Below, one piece after another: positions 11,781 through 20,863 of a stretch of 64,000 nucleotides of DNA. Origin of the DNA: Jiella soli (GTDB lineage: Bacteria; Pseudomonadota; Alphaproteobacteria; Rhizobiales; Rhizobiaceae); contig NZ_JAJAVB010000004.1 of the NCBI RefSeq assembly GCF_020615385.1, forward strand, positions 1 through 64,000. Reading direction: 5' to 3'. Position numbers and translations under genes: made by a program. The stretch's first letter is position 1. Every line of letters begins with the position of its first letter. A model generated the notes under the pieces. The model ran no database searches. It was not told the origin of the DNA and saw nothing but the letters and a program-made list of their open reading frames with translations.

Positions 11781-12425
11781 TCAGACCGAGACTCCGACCA
11801 GAAAGAAGCGCGCCGCGCCCCCGGTCGCGACATTCGCGAGAGTAGTGACCGCGAGGTTGGCGAGGTCGATCACATAGGCGGTCCGCCCGCCGCTCCAGAA
11901 ATATCCGAGACTGGGGCTGGGGCCTTTCACCTGCGGATCGGTGAAGGTGCCGAAGGTCGCCAGAAGCGAGATGCAGTTCAGCCCGCCATTGGCGTTTTGG
12001 AGGGCCTGTTGCTTGGCGACGTCGGCGTGAAAGCGGTTCCAGGCATTGTTCAGCGGATCGGGCCCGGCCGCCAGGATGCACTTCAGTTCCAGATAGGTGT
12101 CGTCGGCCATGCCGGCGGTGCGGTGGAGGAAGAAGTCGCACCGTGACGCCGCATTGGCATTGGGCACGACCGTCACGGCCCCGTTCGCGGCGTTATAGGC
12201 GAGATATCCGCCGCCCTGGGCCGGATAGGGATATTCGCGGTCGCAGGTCTGGGAGCCTTGCGAGGCCTGCATGAACACCGAGGCGATCTCGAGCTGCAGC
12301 CAGACCTCCCAGCCGCCACGCAGCTGCACGGTCGAGGCGAAATAGGACGCCTTGTCGAGGTCGATATAGCGGGGATTGTCCTGGTAGGCCTGGAGGATCG
12401 TCGTCAGGAACGGTTGGACGCGCAT
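11781..12425 (-). CDS. Unknown protein with PD-(D/E)XK-like residue pattern (cassette gene 3)
   Basis: A 214-residue protein not assigned to a family. A helix carries E46 (GGWEVWLQLEIASVF), then comes REYPYP, D97 on a predicted strand (SRCDFFLHR) and the pair E113-x-K115 on the next strand (YLELKCIL). This E / D / ExK order is that of the restriction-endonuclease-like fold, so a metal-dependent nuclease is a reasonable but unproven idea. The C-terminal part is hydrophobic-alternating, beta-like (TAYVIDLANLAVTT). No signal peptide. The start at 12425 has GGAGA seven bases upstream. It is the last of three co-directed genes, 84 bases after its neighbour. Confidence 0.65.
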   Translation of the reverse strand: MRVQPFLTTILQAYQDNPRYIDLDKASYFASTVQLRGGWEVWLQLEIASVFMQASQGSQTCDREYPYPAQGGGYLAYNAANGAVTVVPNANAASRCDFFLHRTAGMADDTYLELKCILAAGPDPLNNAWNRFHADVAKQQALQNANGGLNCISLLATFGTFTDPQVKGPSPSLGYFWSGGRTAYVIDLANLAVTTLANVATGGAARFFLVGVSV

Positions 12426-12509
12426 CGTCGGTTCTCCTGTGCCGGCGGCTCTTGAGGCGAAGAGCCCGGCCTGGTTGAAAGATCTCCGCCCGGCCGAGGC
12501 GCCGGGCGG

Positions 12510-13190
12510 TCACGCAAGGACAAAGGCATGGGTCTTCATGTCGTAGGCGATGGCGAGCGCGGGGTCGGAAAGATCGACGCTGAGCGCTCGACCCGCGACG
12601 GTGCTGACGGCCCTTCTTGCCATGGCCATCAGCTTCGGCCGGTAGAGCTGCGGCGGGACGATCGTCCCGACCGCCTGGTCGTCCGAAAGCGTGAAGACCC
12701 ATGCCGCCGAGGGGAGCGACAGGTCCCATCGCATGTCCGCATCGAGCGGCCTGACCAGCGACGGGGCCGCGGTATTCTGGTTGTCCGCGCTGTTCGTGAA
12801 CGTCTCGACGAGGCCGAAGGTCAGATTGCTGGTCGGGCTGTCGTTCGAGATCAGGAGCTCGCCCGCGATGGCGTCCTGTGTCGTTGCCGTGATGGTGGTC
12901 CCGTCGAACGAGCAGACGATGCCGGGGCCGGAGACGTCGGCACGGGAAAAGACGCGCGACGTCAACTGCAGCGGCACCCGCTGCCAATTGCCGTAGGTGG
13001 GGCTCGCCGCCATCGCCTGGACGTCGGGTGTCGGGGCGACGGTGAAGTCGCCGCCGATGATGTCGAGCGCCGGAAGGCTGAAGACGAGGGCGGAACCGAC
13101 CTCCGGCGAAGGTTGCGGCCTGGCGATGGCGACCGCCAGCCGCTGGGCCTGAAGGTAGGACAGGCCTGCCTTATCGATGCTGACCTTCAT
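12510..13190 (-). CDS. Unknown beta-rich protein (cassette gene 2)
   Basis: A 226-residue product from the ATG at 13190, seven bases after an AGAGG; a GTG two codons upstream is the alternative. It has no signal peptide and no membrane helix. A central segment (FDGTTITATTQDAIAGELLISNDSP) and the Thr/Ser/Asn-rich stretches suggest an all-beta fold, and the N-terminus has a short helix (LSYLQAQRLAVAIA). I do not recognise the family. It lies between the two other cassette genes with gaps of 52 and 84 bases, so co-transcription is likely. Confidence 0.6.
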   Translation of the reverse strand: MKVSIDKAGLSYLQAQRLAVAIARPQPSPEVGSALVFSLPALDIIGGDFTVAPTPDVQAMAASPTYGNWQRVPLQLTSRVFSRADVSGPGIVCSFDGTTITATTQDAIAGELLISNDSPTSNLTFGLVETFTNSADNQNTAAPSLVRPLDADMRWDLSLPSAAWVFTLSDDQAVGTIVPPQLYRPKLMAMARRAVSTVAGRALSVDLSDPALAIAYDMKTHAFVLA

Positions 13191-13242
13191 CGCCACGCCT
13201 CTGCGAAGTGGCGATGCGGCTCCACCCGCGGTGCCCGCCCGC

Positions 13243-13968
13243 CTAGAGCGGCTGGTTGATCAGAGCGACGCTCGATCCGGAGCCGACCGGAATGGTGGGC
13301 GCCTTGCCGGGAGCCCCGGTGATCTCGAAAGTCCCCGGCTTGATGATCAGCGGATAGTCCTGGTTGGTGGCGTCGAAGGCGAATTTGCAGCCCGGCGCCG
13401 AGAGGTTCGCCTGCACGTTGCCGGACGTCAGATTGAGCTGCGCGGCGACGAGGAGCACCTGTTCCAGCGGCTTCATGATGATGGAGTTCTGCGGCGGCAG
13501 CGTGAAGGCGCAGAACGGCAGGTATTGCTGCCCCGTCGGGGTCGTGACGAGGCCGGCGAGACCGACGGTGACGGCCGGGGTCGAAGCTGGCCGGTCGTTG
13601 AGGACGCCGATGCTGTCGGCCGGAACGCCGTCGACGCCGCCGGTGGCGAACTGGCCGGTGGAGGTGAAGGTCACCGCCGAGCTGAGACCCATCGGGTTGG
13701 ACAGGCTCTGCATCGTGATCGTCGTCTGCGCGGCGATCTGGGCGCTGTTGAAGATGTAGACCTTGTACTGCGGCTCGTACTGGATCTGCGTCTGGCCGAA
13801 CATGTTTCCGAACGGCACCACGAACCAGGCGGGAACGCCCGCCGCGATCTGGCTCGGCCCCATCGCGCCCTTGAAGCCGATGAGATTGTAGTTTCCCTGC
13901 TGCAGGGCGGAGAGCACCTTGTTCTGATCCGCCGAATTGAAGTCGAAATCGATCGTGAAAGTCGTCAT
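13243..13968 (-). CDS. Unknown beta-rich protein (cassette gene 1)
   Basis: A 241-residue product from the ATG at 13968. It starts MTTFTIDFDFNSADQNKVL, then NLIGFKGAMGPSQIAAGVP and WFVVPFGNMFGQ, and goes on with many Thr/Val-rich strands (AAQTTITMQSLSN). There are only two cysteines, no signal peptide and no membrane helix. The composition resembles secreted or surface beta-sandwich proteins, but no family is recognised. An AT-rich region of about 280 bases upstream probably holds the promoter of the three-gene unit. The XRE regulator next upstream on the same strand is a candidate controller. Confidence 0.65.
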   Translation of the reverse strand: MTTFTIDFDFNSADQNKVLSALQQGNYNLIGFKGAMGPSQIAAGVPAWFVVPFGNMFGQTQIQYEPQYKVYIFNSAQIAAQTTITMQSLSNPMGLSSAVTFTSTGQFATGGVDGVPADSIGVLNDRPASTPAVTVGLAGLVTTPTGQQYLPFCAFTLPPQNSIIMKPLEQVLLVAAQLNLTSGNVQANLSAPGCKFAFDATNQDYPLIIKPGTFEITGAPGKAPTIPVGSGSSVALINQPL

Positions 13969-14250
13969 TTCTACACTCCATTGCCGAAAGGGGACGTCTA
14001 GTCGACGCGCTTTCCGGACGATGCTCGGCATCAATCGCAATGCGTGTGACTATTGAGCAATTACTACCTTGTGGTGTGCATCGGAGCAATGAGAATTATT
14101 TGCGCTGCGTGCAGGCTCACGGTTGAAAAATGCGCGTGATGCATGGTGCCGGTCGCGCCGGATGCGCATAGGGAGAGGCCGCGCCCGGATCCGGGGCGGG
14201 ATCGTGGGAAGCGATCGAGCGGCGCGACGCGCCGCCGTGCGCCGGCGCGA

Positions 14251-14622
14251 TCAGGTCCGGGTGGCGTGCAAGGCTTGCGCCAAGGCTGCCAACGGTTCCA
14301 GGATCTCGGCAGGGAGTTCGGCGAGGATCGGCGTCAGCTGCCTGACGCGATCCGGATGGGCCGCCGCGGGATCGTCGGATCGCGCGTCGATCTCCATCTG
14401 GCCGCGGCCGAGGATGAGCCAGTCGAGCGACAGGTTCAGGTGCAGCGCGAGGGCGACCGAATGGTCGAGCGACATGCGGCCGCCCGTCGTCCACCGGCTG
14501 ACAGTGCTCTGGTCGACGTTGAGGTCGGCAGCCAGGGCGTAGAGTTTCGAGATTCCCCGCTTGCGTAGCGCTGTCCGCAGGCGGTCGGCTCGCGCATTCC
14601 GGTCTGCTGGATCCTCCTCCAT
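14251..14622 (-). CDS. XRE/Cro-CI type helix-turn-helix regulator
   Basis: A 123-residue protein from the ATG at 14622. The DNA-binding domain spans about 12-75, with the turn at ALAADLNVDQ and the recognition helix at 37-45 (DQSTVSRWT), followed by LNLSLDWLILGRG, typical of phage-repressor-like HTH domains. The C-terminal part (about 80-123) is short and helical, too small for a self-cleaving repressor domain. It precedes the three unknown genes in the same direction, separated by 282 bases, so it may control them. Confidence 0.8.
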   Translation of the reverse strand: MEEDPADRNARADRLRTALRKRGISKLYALAADLNVDQSTVSRWTTGGRMSLDHSVALALHLNLSLDWLILGRGQMEIDARSDDPAAAHPDRVRQLTPILAELPAEILEPLAALAQALHATRT

Positions 14623-14846
14623 CGGGCTACACGCTACCGTCCCATCGCAGTCCCATCCCCTCAACCTAGCGCTATTCGGTTGTATTGCGGAAACGGGGTT
14701 CGCAGGATCCATCTCCAGGCGGCATTCGGCCGGCGTCGATGGGATGAAGCGGAATGGCTTCTTCGCCGAAAACGCGGCGAACGCGGTGCCGGTTGCGCGG
14801 TTGTAGGCGATGGCTCCGGCCGGTGGCGGGGCGGGGAACGCGGCGC

Positions 14847-15248
14847 TCAGCCCTCGATCGTTTCCGGCGGAACGGCGGCCGGGCGGCCGTCATCGTCGAT
14901 CGCCACCATGACGAAGGTCGCCTCGGTGACCTTGGTGCGATCGTGCTTGGCGCGGCCCTTGGACCAGGCTTCGATGGCGAGCGTGATCGAGGTGCGCCCG
15001 ACCTTCTCGATCGTCGAGTAGACGCAGAGCGTGTCGCCGATCTTCACCGGACGCTTGAAGGTCAGCGCGTTGACGGCGACCGTCGCGACCCGGCCTCTGG
15101 CGCGCTCCGAGGCGCGGATGCCGGCGGCGAGGTCCATCTGCGACATCACCCAGCCGCCGAAGATGTCGCCATTGGCATTGGCGTCGGCGGGCATCGCCGG
15201 AATGCGCACCGTCAGTTCGCCCCTCGGCTGTTCGTCGCTCTCGTCCAT
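14847..15248 (-). CDS. yciA: Acyl-CoA thioesterase, YciA-like hotdog
   Basis: Hydrolyses acyl-CoA to free acid and CoA in the cytoplasm. 133 residues, the usual length of a single-hotdog YciA/BFIT-type enzyme. The signature block ANGDIFGGWVMSQMDLAAGI contains the catalytic D28 and is followed by the hotdog helix; VNALTFKRPVKIGDTL and TEATFVMVAIDDDGRP are also typical. The ATG at 15248 is the only good start. The precise chain-length preference is not visible. Monocistronic by spacing. Confidence 0.88.
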   Translation of the reverse strand: MDESDEQPRGELTVRIPAMPADANANGDIFGGWVMSQMDLAAGIRASERARGRVATVAVNALTFKRPVKIGDTLCVYSTIEKVGRTSITLAIEAWSKGRAKHDRTKVTEATFVMVAIDDDGRPAAVPPETIEG

Positions 15249-15323
15249 CGCTCGTCTCCGCAGTGGTGATCGCGTCGAGCCTTAGCAAATGCGCGGGGGA
15301 TTTGGCAGCGGTTCCGGCGCCGG

Positions 15324-16340
15324 TCACCCGGACGGCGTCGAAGCCTGCCCGTCGTCGAGCTGCCGTCGGTCATGCCGCCGGTCGCCCCTGCGAGCGATGA
15401 CCGGCACGAGTTCCACGGCGAGCATTGCGGCGAAGATCAGGCCGCAGCCGAGGAAGCCGATCGAGGGGATGCGCTCGCCGAGGAGAAGCGCGCCGAACAG
15501 GGCGGCAAACAGCGCTTCGGAGGACAGAAAGATCGAGGCCTGCGCCGCCGTTGTGTGGCGCTGGCCGAGGATCTGGAGCGTGAAGGCGAGGCCCGAGGAG
15601 AAGACGCCGCCATAGACGATCTCGGGCCAGGCTGCTGTCATCGCGGCAAGGTCCGGCGTTTCCATGATCCCCGCCCCGACCGCGGCGAGGACGGCGGTCA
15701 CGGTGAACTGTGCAAGCGAGAGCGTGTAGGGCCGGCCGCCGCGGCTGGCGAAGATCCCGATCAGGAGGATCTGCACGGACCAGAAGACGGCGGAGACGAT
15801 CGTCCAGAGATCGCCGGGACCGAGCGCCGACAGGCTGCCGCCGCCGAGAAGCACGATGCCGGCGAAGGCGGCGAGCGCCGCCGGCCAGACGATCCAGTGC
15901 GGGTGGCTCCTCAACAGGACGAGCGCAAGAACCGGGGTCAGGACGACGTAAAGACCGGTGAGGAAGCCGGAATTGGTGACGGTGGTCTCGAGGAGGCCGA
16001 TCTGTTGGGTGATCGCCGCGAGAAACAGCGCCGCGCCGACCAGGGCAAAGCCGCCCCAGGTCCATGTGGGGATCCGGACCGAGACGCGCCGGCTCTCCCA
16101 CAGGGCAAAGGGCAGGAGCGTCAGCGCCGCAAGCGCGAACTTGGCGGCGGTGTAGGTCCACGGGCCGACGGCATCCATCGCCGTCGACTGGGCGACGAAG
16201 CCCATCCCCCAGACGGCTCCGGCAAGGAGCAACAGACAATTGGCGCGAAGACGGGACAGGGCGGAACTCGCGGAAAGAAAGACCGACGGAAGGGATGCAA
16301 TGCGGGGGGCATTCAGCGGCCCGCCTCCTAGCAGAGCCAC
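15324..16340 (-). CDS. EamA/DMT family transporter
   Basis: Inner-membrane drug/metabolite transporter with ten predicted helices in two EamA repeats. The first starts at ANCLLLLAGAVWGMGFVAQ, and the second after the GGGSLSALGPGDLWTIVSAVFW segment ends in FLGCGLIFAAMLAVELVPV. 338 residues from the GTG at 16340; the first 28 residues are not part of the conserved fold, and a start closer to LSRLRAN would fit better, but only a CTG is there. The cytoplasmic tail is basic (RRGDRRHDRRQ). The substrate is unknown. Confidence 0.85.
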   Translation of the reverse strand: MALLGGGPLNAPRIASLPSVFLSASSALSRLRANCLLLLAGAVWGMGFVAQSTAMDAVGPWTYTAAKFALAALTLLPFALWESRRVSVRIPTWTWGGFALVGAALFLAAITQQIGLLETTVTNSGFLTGLYVVLTPVLALVLLRSHPHWIVWPAALAAFAGIVLLGGGSLSALGPGDLWTIVSAVFWSVQILLIGIFASRGGRPYTLSLAQFTVTAVLAAVGAGIMETPDLAAMTAAWPEIVYGGVFSSGLAFTLQILGQRHTTAAQASIFLSSEALFAALFGALLLGERIPSIGFLGCGLIFAAMLAVELVPVIARRGDRRHDRRQLDDGQASTPSG

Positions 16341-16397
16341 GCTCGTCCTGACCAGAGCCGGCAGCGGCGCCGACGGCCGCTCATGTCTCCGGGAAGG

Positions 16398-16916
16398 TCA
16401 GGGCTTCGTCGTCCCCGCCTCCAGCCGTTCTGCGATCGCTTCCAGCCGGCGGCGGTTGGCGCCGAAATCGCCCCGGCCGAGGAGCGAGCGCGAATAGATC
16501 TTGAGCGCGGTGCCGCCCATGGTCGCGACCGCTTCCGCGTCGACGGTATCGGGAAAGCGCAGGATCCTGGTGCGCACGACATAGCGACGATAGCCCGGGC
16601 GCTTGCCGCCGTCGACGCGCTCGGCGCCGGGCTCGGCGAGAAGGATGCGGTCGAGACTCCTAAGGATTTCGGGCGGTGCCGCCTTCACGACCGGCAGGAT
16701 CACGTCCGGCTTCAGCGGCCCGCAGGCGCCCGGCGAGCAGGCGAGGGCATCATTGCCCGACGCCCGGCGTTCGAGGTTCGCGAAGTCGGCCGGCCCCTGG
16801 TCGGCAGGTCCGGCGATCATCTTCCAGACCCGGTCCCGCCCGATGGCGAAGAGCCCGACCGTCGCGAGGAGTGCGGCAAGGCCGAGAGCGGCGGCGATAC
16901 GCGTGACGAGTTTCAT
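16398..16916 (-). CDS. DUF1499 domain protein, membrane-anchored
   Basis: A 172-residue protein. An N-terminal hydrophobic helix (IAAALGLAALLATVGLFAIG) acts as an anchor or uncleaved signal. The rest fits DUF1499: DFANLERRASGNDALACSPG, ILPVVKAAPPEILRSL, then TRILRFPDTVDAEAV and YSRSLLGRGDFGANRRRLEAI. Members are widespread in Proteobacteria and of unknown role. The ATG at 16916 places the helix at the extreme N-terminus. It is divergent from sodC with about 200 bases between. Confidence 0.8.
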   Translation of the reverse strand: MKLVTRIAAALGLAALLATVGLFAIGRDRVWKMIAGPADQGPADFANLERRASGNDALACSPGACGPLKPDVILPVVKAAPPEILRSLDRILLAEPGAERVDGGKRPGYRRYVVRTRILRFPDTVDAEAVATMGGTALKIYSRSLLGRGDFGANRRRLEAIAERLEAGTTKP

Positions 16917-17123
16917 CAGGGTTCCGTTCGGCGGCGATCGGCGGCCATTGCCTCGATCCTTGCGGCCGATCGATCGTCCGGCCGTTCGACGTCGCGATAG
17001 GAGGTGTGGACGCCGGGCTCCAGGCAGGCGATGATCGCCTGCCGCAGCGGATCAATCCGACCGCCGGAGCGCGCCGGCTTCATCTTCGTCCGGCGCAGGG
17101 CCTCTCCCTCTCGAGACAGGAAC

Positions 17124-17699
17124 ATGGAACAGATGAAGACGATCGCCACGACCGCCCTAACGACCGCCTTCCTTCTTGCAGGCGCCGCCCTTCCGGGAAT
17201 CGGGGCCAATGCCGCGAGCCTGCCGGATCCGGTGAACGTGACCATGACGGGACCGGACGGCTCCGACCGCGGGACGGTCTCGATCGTCCCGACGCCGCAC
17301 GGCCTGCTCCTCGAGGCACAGCTCACGGGCCTCGCCGATGGAACGCACGCCTTCCACATCCACGAGACCGGCCGCTGCGAGGGCGATTTCTCCTCGGCCG
17401 GCGGCCATTTCAATCCGGCAAGTTCCGACCACGGCTACCTCGTCGAAAAAGGGCCGCATGCCGGCGACATGCCGAACGTGACCGCGGCGAACGGCAAGGC
17501 GGATTTCACGGTCTTCCAGTCCGACCTGGGTCTCGCCGCCGGCGACGCGAACAGCGTCATGTCGGGCAGCGGCGCCCCGCTCAACGATGCCGACGGCTCG
17601 GCACTGGTCGTCCATGCAGGGGCGGACGACTATCACTCGCAGCCCTCCGGGGCGGCCGGCGGCCGTGTCGCCTGCGGCGTGATCTACCCGCCGAAATAG
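17124..17699 (+). CDS. sodC: Periplasmic Cu/Zn superoxide dismutase
   Basis: Dismutates superoxide in the periplasm. 191 residues with a signal peptide to about residue 30 (cleavage near GANA). The copper and zinc ligands are visible in HAFHIHETGRC (H78, H80), GGHFNPASSDHG (H95, H103) and ALVVHAGADDY, and the disulphide pair is C85 with the cysteine in GRVACGVIY. The conserved GRVACGVI end is intact. The start at 17124 follows a GACAGGA; longer readings upstream are out of place before the signal peptide. Single gene. Confidence 0.93.
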   Translation: MEQMKTIATTALTTAFLLAGAALPGIGANAASLPDPVNVTMTGPDGSDRGTVSIVPTPHGLLLEAQLTGLADGTHAFHIHETGRCEGDFSSAGGHFNPASSDHGYLVEKGPHAGDMPNVTAANGKADFTVFQSDLGLAAGDANSVMSGSGAPLNDADGSALVVHAGADDYHSQPSGAAGGRVACGVIYPPK

Positions 17700-17766
17700 C
17701 CTCAGCGCGAAGGCTCTTTCGGGCATTCGGCGCGGCCGCCCGCGAACTCGGGACGGCCGGCTCGGG

Positions 17767-18384
17767 TTAAGTCTCCGGCAGCCAGGTCTTCGGCCGAAAG
17801 CCGGGCAGGGACTCGATCCGCATGAGCCAGGCGCGCAGCTTGCCGAGAGGCTCAAGGTCGAAGCCGCCTTCTTCCGCCGTCGCGGTGTAGGGATAGAGCG
17901 CGATGTCGGCGAGGCTCGGCGTGTTTCCGCCGAAGAACGGTTCGCGGCCGAGATGGGTGTCCATCACGGTCAGCGCGCTGGTGCCGCTTGCGAGCGTCAG
18001 GGCCATGCGTTCCGGCGTCGCCGCGGCGCGGCGCGAGGGATAGACGGTGAGCGCGCGGCGCACCGCGACCGCTCCTTCGTGACTGTTCTGTTCGAAGAAC
18101 ATCCAGCGCAGCATGGCCGCCCGCTCGAAGGGCTCGGATCGGTCGAAGACCGTGCCGGCGCCGAGATAGCAGAGCATGGCGTCGGATTCGGGAAGGAGGC
18201 GGCCGTCCTCCAGCTCCATCAGCGGCACCTGGCCGTTCGGGTTCTTCGCCAGCCATTCGGCGCTGCGCGTCGTGCCGTCATGCGCCGACACCTCGACATG
18301 GCGGAACGGACGGCCGGTGAGCGCCATCAGGAGGCGCGGCTTGTAGCAATTGCCGCTGTCGGTCATGCCGTAGAGGGTGATCAT
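17767..18384 (-). CDS. Glutathione S-transferase family protein
   Basis: A 205-residue cytosolic GST. The N-terminal thioredoxin-like half begins MITLYGMTDSGNCYKPRLLMAL with an S/C in the catalytic region, followed by NPNGQVPLMEL (cis-proline) and the ESDAMLCYLG glutathione-gamma-glutamyl loop. The C-terminal helical half ends in PSLADIALYPYTATAEEGGFDL, the usual N-capping box region. The start at 18384 follows GGAG; an in-frame extension to 18426 is possible. The substrate is unknown. Confidence 0.88.
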   Translation of the reverse strand: MITLYGMTDSGNCYKPRLLMALTGRPFRHVEVSAHDGTTRSAEWLAKNPNGQVPLMELEDGRLLPESDAMLCYLGAGTVFDRSEPFERAAMLRWMFFEQNSHEGAVAVRRALTVYPSRRAAATPERMALTLASGTSALTVMDTHLGREPFFGGNTPSLADIALYPYTATAEEGGFDLEPLGKLRAWLMRIESLPGFRPKTWLPET

Positions 18385-20207
<1,823 letters not shown>

Positions 20208-20238
20208 CCGGTCGACTCGCACCGTAGCGCTCTCGATA

Positions 20239-20266
20239 GCGGGCGGTCCCAAACGGGGCCGCCCGC
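20239..20266 (+). terminator. Terminator-like hairpin after aatA
   Basis: A 12-base-pair GC stem (GCGGGCGGTCCC with GGGGCCGCCCGC, one T-G pair) and an AAAC loop, 31 bases after the aatA stop. No strong T-run follows, only GTTT a few bases later. Confidence 0.55.
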
Positions 20267-20357
20267 CGGCGTTTAACAGGGGCTGGCGGCAGGCGGGCTC
20301 GCGCGGGCAGGGGCGGGTCCGGGAAGCGCGGCGGTCTCGCAGGGATCTTTGCGCAAG

Positions 20358-20386
20358 AAAAAAGCCGGGCTCTTGCGAACCCGGCT
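20358..20386 (-). terminator. Intrinsic terminator of the small RNA
   Basis: Stem of seven GC-rich pairs (20363-20369 with 20380-20386), 10-base loop, followed on the minus strand by six T (20358-20363). Classic Rho-independent form. Confidence 0.8.
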
Positions 20387-20478
20387 GAAATTAAAGGGGC
20401 TTTCGAAAAAGCAAACCCTTGGGAGGAAACAGCCGGAGATCAATGGGAGGAGGTATTGATCAGTCCGACTAGTTGAGA
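20358..20478 (-). ncRNA. Candidate trans-acting small RNA with anti-Shine-Dalgarno loops (alpha-r14-like)
   Basis: On the minus strand a hairpin with arms ATCAAT/ATTGAT shows ACCTCCTCCC in its loop (20439-20460). A second CCTCCC motif follows (20421-20426), then a strong intrinsic terminator AGCCGGG...CCCGGCT with six T (20358-20386). Exposed CCUCCUCCC loops plus a terminal hairpin, about 120 nt long, are the hallmarks of the alphaproteobacterial alpha-r14/cuckoo-motif RNAs, which pair with ribosome binding sites. The 5' end is estimated. A further 9-base-pair hairpin at 20484-20509 (GCGATTGTT/AACAATCGC) may be a 5' domain or part of the promoter. No gene on this strand otherwise needs this terminator. 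Confidence 0.6.
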
Positions 20479-20512
20479 AAATAGCGATTGTTTGGGACGG
20501 AACAATCGCGGA

Positions 20513-20863
20513 TCTCACATGGCAGCTATGCGCTGACGGAATAGCTTTTTTCGATCGACCCCAAGGAATTCCAAGGGGATCGAAAGCCTCTTCCAACCAG
20601 GCAATAGAATTCCTCTATCAAATTGCTGGTGAGCTATGCGGAACATGCGGAGCTCTCCGCGACTTGCGATCTCTGGATCCGGGCCGGCCGCCGCTCCAGC
20701 GCTCCCGGCTCGCGCGATTAACCCTTTCGCCCGGTCGCAGCGCGCGGGCGGCGGTTTGCCGCCGGCAAGACCTTACGCCGATCTCCCGAAAGCCTTAATG
20801 TCTGCTTAAGGCTCCCCGCCAAAGGCCGCGTGCCGGGCCTGCGAGAGAGAGAGGTCGCCGCCG
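20513..20863. other. Intergenic region between the small RNA and the membrane protein gene
   Basis: About 350 bases without a convincing ORF. The left part is AT-richer and would hold the minus-strand promoter of the small RNA. The right part becomes GC-rich and carries the promoter of the gene starting at 20864. A partial inverted repeat GCGGAGCTCTCCGC at 20647-20660 is also seen. Confidence 0.4.

Noticed and set aside
15372-16331. 319-codon ORF opposite the EamA gene
   Set aside because: Antisense shadow of a ten-helix transporter; extremely Gly/Asp/Glu/Arg-rich.
20273-20596. 107-codon minus-strand ORF over the small RNA region
   Set aside because: It reads through a perfect terminator and structured hairpins, with no ribosome site; the RNA explanation fits better.
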